Under the pieces are notes generated by a model that saw only the letters and a list, made by a program, of their open reading frames with translations, searched no databases and was not told the DNA's origin. DNA of 8,857 bases from Candidatus Latescibacterota bacterium (GTDB lineage: Bacteria; Latescibacterota; UBA2968; UBA8231), in assembly GCA_022825185.1 (NCBI GenBank), contig JAJDYK010000110.1:1-8857 (forward strand), in the 5' to 3' direction. The position numbers were made by a program, and so were the translations under genes. This document shows, in pieces, positions 6,581 to 8,857 of the stretch. Within the stretch, counting starts at the first letter, position 1. Each line of letters starts with the position of its first letter.

Positions 6581-7000
6581 TCATGAGGCCGGTATCAACG
6601 TTGGGATGAGTTGACGCTCGTTCTTGCGGTAAATCGCAAAATCGCGATCCAAAGTGAAGACGACCCCTTTCGCATGGCGTTCGGACATCCGAACGATACA
6701 GCCATCCGCAAGGGACATGGGAACGTCTCGGTATTTCTTCAGCAACCGCGAGATAGCTGCTGTTTCTTCGGCCAGAGAAAACGATAAGTCCAAAACGCCG
6801 CGCCGGACCAACTCGAGCACGGCCGCCTGCCCTCCAGCGAATGGTTGGACGAGGAAGCAGGCTTCCGCGATGACCGCTTCGCAGGTGAACAGAGGCGGAA
6901 CTATACGCGCCCACTGGTCCTTCGCCCAGCGATGATGCTCGTCACGGCGATTCAGCAGCGCGACCAGCGGCCCCGTGTCGAGAATGACATCCTTGATCAA
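6581..7000 (-). CDS. vapC: PIN-domain ribonuclease toxin (VapC-like)
   Basis: A 139-residue PIN-domain protein, the usual VapC length. The acidic metal-binding residues are all present: Asp8 in VILDTGPL, Glu46 in EAVIAEACFL, Asp99 in SLADGCIV and Asp118 in FTLDRDF. It is expected to be a magnesium-dependent RNA endonuclease held inactive by the antitoxin encoded just before it. The ATG at 7000 overlaps the antitoxin TGA as ATGA, so translation is coupled and the antitoxin is made first. The downstream gap to the importer is 87 bases. PIN toxins cleave tRNA or rRNA in characterised cases; the target here is unknown. A role in plasmid-free genome stability or stress response is inference. Confidence 0.9.
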   Translation of the reverse strand: MIKDVILDTGPLVALLNRRDEHHRWAKDQWARIVPPLFTCEAVIAEACFLVQPFAGGQAAVLELVRRGVLDLSFSLAEETAAISRLLKKYRDVPMSLADGCIVRMSERHAKGVVFTLDRDFAIYRKNERQLIPTLIPAS

Positions 7001-7236
7001 CGCCCGAATTTCCGCAGGTAGTCCTTATTCGCGGACAGGTCTTCGGGCCCGGAAAGTATACCCCTGAGATCGCCCACCTGCGATAGGGCAGAACCGGCTG
7101 GTTCAGCTCCGTCCGTTTGCAGGTATGCCTCCAGCGCTTCGCGAATCAACGCCGACTTGCTCACGCCCCTCCGCTGCGCCATTTCAGCGAGTTCAGCCGC
7201 GAGCGGATCGGGCATCTTTAGCGAAATAGTATTCAT
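6997..7236 (-). CDS. Ribbon-helix-helix antitoxin (CopG/Arc fold) of the PIN toxin
   Basis: A 79-residue protein. Residues 1-40 fit a ribbon-helix-helix DNA-binding domain: a short strand (TISLKMP), helix A (PLAAELAEMAQRRG) and helix B (SKSALIREALEAYLQ). Residues 52-79 (SQVGDLRGILSGPEDLSANK, then DYLRKFGR) resemble the toxin-wrapping tail of VapB-type antitoxins with its GDL...GPxDLS pattern. It should neutralise the PIN nuclease encoded next and repress their shared promoter. Start ATG 7236 has AAGAGGAG immediately upstream. A near-consensus promoter lies 35-63 bases before the start. Confidence 0.88.
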   Translation of the reverse strand: MNTISLKMPDPLAAELAEMAQRRGVSKSALIREALEAYLQTDGAEPAGSALSQVGDLRGILSGPEDLSANKDYLRKFGR

Positions 7237-7247
7237 TGCTCCTCTTA

Positions 7248-7256
7248 GGTATTACC
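7248..7256. promoter_or_regulatory. Possible antitoxin operator (short palindrome)
   Basis: GGTATTACC, a 4-base-arm palindrome with one central base, between the predicted transcription start and the antitoxin ribosome site. Ribbon-helix-helix antitoxins usually autoregulate through short palindromes near their promoter, so the place is right, but only one copy is obvious. Confidence 0.3.
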
Positions 7257-7270
7257 ACAATGACGTTTTA

Positions 7271-7299
7271 ATAATACTCTAGCCGACAAAGCAGGTCAA
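7271..7299 (-). promoter_or_regulatory. Sigma-70-type promoter of the toxin-antitoxin module
   Basis: Minus-strand TTGACC at 7299-7294, a 17-base spacer and TATTAT at 7276-7271, each 5 of 6 to consensus. Start of transcription is expected near 7264, giving a short leader of about 28 bases. It is the only convincing promoter between the amidohydrolase and the importer genes, so read-through into the importer is possible. Confidence 0.72.
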
Positions 7300-7350
7300 T
7301 CACTCGCTCAATATCCGACCGCTTGGAACGAGAAGTTTTTCAACTGGCGA

Positions 7351-8184
7351 CTACTCCGCGACTCCTGCAAAGCTCCACACCTGCAAAGCCGTGCGGTAGA
7401 AGAGCCACGCCTTGTCGTCGTCGGTGAGAAAATCGACGTGGTCGCGGAACATTTCCAAGGCCGGCCCGTACCCCACCCCTTTCATTACGCCGGGGAAATT
7501 AGTTCCCCACATCAGCCGCTGCGGCCCAAAGGCGTCGTAGATGCGGCGGAAGGCGGGAAACGTATCCGCGTGCGGAAAGGGCAACTCGGACTTGTGCGCC
7601 TGCGGCGTCAATTTCACGTACACCTTCGGGAAGCGCGCCAAGTCGAGCACGTGGTTCAACAGCGGAAAGGGCGGGTCCTCATCAGTCGGTGCCCCACCAA
7701 TGTGGTCCAACACCACCGGCACCTCGGGAAAGCGGCCGATGATAGGCTCTAAGTGGGGCAGATTGGCCGCCGGGCCGTGGACGATAAAACAAGTGCCCAG
7801 TTCCTCCGACCGCCGCCACAGCGGATCTTGGTCGGGGGCGGCCCATTCCGAGGGGTGATCGAGCCGCGACGAGTGAATGCGCAAACCGCCAAAACCGTCC
7901 TCGCGCACCAGCTTTTCCAGCCGGTCGGCCGCATCCGGGGCCTTGGGGTCAACTAGGCCAATGGCGGCAAAGCGGCCCGGAAAGCGGCGCAGACAATCGG
8001 CTACGTACCGGTTGTCGAACAAATAGTAAATCGGCTGCACAATGACCGCTTTATCGACCCCAACCTCGTCCATGGTCTGGTTGAGCAATTCCACGGATCC
8101 ACCGCCCACCTGAGCTCGGCCCTCGGCAAAGGGATAACGCTCTGCGTCGTCGCTCCACACGTGCAGATGAGTGTCAATGATCAC
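7351..8184 (-). CDS. Amidohydrolase_2 family metal-dependent hydrolase (lactonase-like TIM barrel)
   Basis: A 277-residue cytoplasmic TIM-barrel hydrolase of the amidohydrolase_2 group, which includes fuconolactonase and pyrone-dicarboxylate lactonase and some decarboxylases. Seen in order: the HxH metal motif in DTHLHVW (His6, His8), FGGLRIH at 98-104, a histidine in CFIVHG (His136), VVLDHIGG (His161) and LMWGTNFPG at 224-232. In most relatives the last motif is GSDxP or GTDxP with a catalytic/metal-binding Asp; here it is Asn229, so activity may be altered. The start is GTG 8184 with GAGAGGA 4 bases upstream; the motif lies at the very N-terminus as in the family. It follows the DUF4214 gene by 48 bases and may share a transcript with it. 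Substrate unknown. Confidence 0.88.
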   Translation of the reverse strand: MIIDTHLHVWSDDAERYPFAEGRAQVGGGSVELLNQTMDEVGVDKAVIVQPIYYLFDNRYVADCLRRFPGRFAAIGLVDPKAPDAADRLEKLVREDGFGGLRIHSSRLDHPSEWAAPDQDPLWRRSEELGTCFIVHGPAANLPHLEPIIGRFPEVPVVLDHIGGAPTDEDPPFPLLNHVLDLARFPKVYVKLTPQAHKSELPFPHADTFPAFRRIYDAFGPQRLMWGTNFPGVMKGVGYGPALEMFRDHVDFLTDDDKAWLFYRTALQVWSFAGVAE

Positions 8185-8212
8185 GAGTTCCTCTCAAGAT
8201 AAAAATAGCTGC

Positions 8213-8231
8213 CGTGGGAAAAACGCCCACG
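8213..8231 (-). terminator. Hairpin between the DUF4214 gene and the amidohydrolase gene, weak terminator or attenuator
   Basis: Minus-strand CGTGGG and CCCACG form a 6-base stem around CGTTTTT, just after the TAG of the upstream gene. A T-run (ATTTTTAT) follows only about 6 bases later, so it is not a textbook intrinsic terminator. It could partly uncouple the two genes. Confidence 0.3.
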
Positions 8232-8232
8232 T

Positions 8233-8857
8233 CTAGCACCCCTCATCCTCGTCGGCGTTCAGCTTTTCCAACACCCGCCATTGTTGGCGCTGACGGCTTT
8301 CGGCCGAGTCGAAGACCTCGCGTGTTAAATGGTCTCGGCTTTTGCCATTGGCTAGTTCGGCTAGGCGGTTTTGCAAGTCGTCGTGCGAGGGGTCGCGGTC
8401 GAGCGCTGCGCGATAGACCCCGCGCACGAAATCCGCCTCGTCCGCTTCGTCGAGCAAGTCTTGGGCTTCATAGGCAAAGGCTTTGAGAGTATGGGCTAAA
8501 GAGGCGGCCAACCAAGCCTTGTGCTCTTCAATCAAACCCAAAGTGGCGTACAACTCAGCGCACAATTCCGAATCACCAGCCACCTGCTGAGCTTCTTCCA
8601 CAGGCTTGCCTGCAGACCACGCTTGCAGAGTTTGCACATACGTCTTAGCCCGATCCCGGCGCGGGTCATCCATTTCCCAAGCCCGAGTGAGCACATCGAC
8701 GGCCGGCCGCCCCGAATAGGTGCCCTCGCCAATGGCGCGGACGATCAGGTCGAGGTTGTCAAAGGCGCAGTAATGGGTCAGCGAGTCAAAGCGCGAGATC
8801 AGGGCGCGGATGTGGCGCACCGCGTCGGGCAGTTCCTCCAGCGGAGCAACTTGGGCG
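8233..8857 (-). CDS. C-terminal part of a DUF4214-containing protein (partial at the right edge)
   Basis: The frame is open to the window edge. Upstream of the GTG at 8820 it still reads protein-like residues (AQVAPLEELPDA), so the true start is probably outside. Visible are a helical region of about 120 residues rich in Ala, Leu and Glu that I do not recognise, then a DUF4214 module at about 8292-8448 (ADFVRGVYRAALDRDPSHDD ... REVFDSAESRQ). This module occurs in bacterial surface and glycan-related proteins, often attached to glycosyltransferases or methyltransferases. The missing N-terminal part could therefore be a catalytic domain. The protein ends in an acidic tail (LNADEDEGC) and a TAG. 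No signal peptide or membrane helix is seen in the visible part. Confidence 0.75.
   Translation of the reverse strand, partial: AQVAPLEELPDAVRHIRALISRFDSLTHYCAFDNLDLIVRAIGEGTYSGRPAVDVLTRAWEMDDPRRDRAKTYVQTLQAWSAGKPVEEAQQVAGDSELCAELYATLGLIEEHKAWLAASLAHTLKAFAYEAQDLLDEADEADFVRGVYRAALDRDPSHDDLQNRLAELANGKSRDHLTREVFDSAESRQRQQWRVLEKLNADEDEGC

Noticed and set aside
6165..6584. Minus-strand frame starting MSAFFQDAPMEWW with an ATGA overlap to the toxin stop
   Set aside because: The overlap looked like a third coupled gene, but after about 30 residues the frame runs out of phase through the binding-protein gene and becomes Arg-rich nonsense.

Overview
The window reads as a stretch of chromosome from a GC-rich, Gram-negative (diderm) bacterium. 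The binding protein has a Sec signal peptide with no lipobox, and Shine-Dalgarno sites are clear. The strongest lineage clue is the gene at 1574-3346. It carries the phrase NYPNPFNP followed by an FlgD-like/secretion-tail domain, a combination typical of the FCB side of the tree (Latescibacterota, Poribacteria, KSB1 and relatives). Together with SUMF1-fold and DUF4214 proteins and the high GC, I favour a Latescibacterota-like organism. This is inference from motifs, not a placement.

Every gene I can support lies on the minus strand, so transcription runs from high to low coordinates. From right to left: (1) the C-terminal part of a DUF4214 protein entering from the right edge; (2) an amidohydrolase_2 family metal-dependent hydrolase; (3) a ribbon-helix-helix antitoxin and PIN-domain toxin pair with its own near-consensus promoter; (4) a carbohydrate-type (CUT1-like) ABC importer operon of periplasmic binding protein and two permeases, with tight or overlapping joints; (5) a rho-independent terminator right at the stop of the second permease; (6) a secreted multidomain protein (signal peptide, regulatory-like Ig, FlgD/NPF domain, dockerin-like calcium loops, SUMF1 fold); (7) a 54-residue two-helix membrane protein overlapping (8) the importer's MalK-type ATPase; (9) a near-consensus promoter, a ~135-base leader and the first codons of another exported protein at the left edge.

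The importer genes 5189-6493, 4284-5180, 3424-4287 and 284-1324 make a complete set: binding protein, two EAA-loop permeases and an ATPase with a C-terminal regulatory/TOBE region. The notable layout feature is that the secreted SUMF1 gene and a terminator separate the permeases from the small membrane protein and the ATPase. The ligand is not evident; nearby genes give only a weak hint of sugar or lactone metabolism. No tRNA, rRNA, CRISPR array, transposase or phage gene was seen. No gene-free stretch exceeds 300 bases; the longest is 47-283, which holds a promoter and leader.
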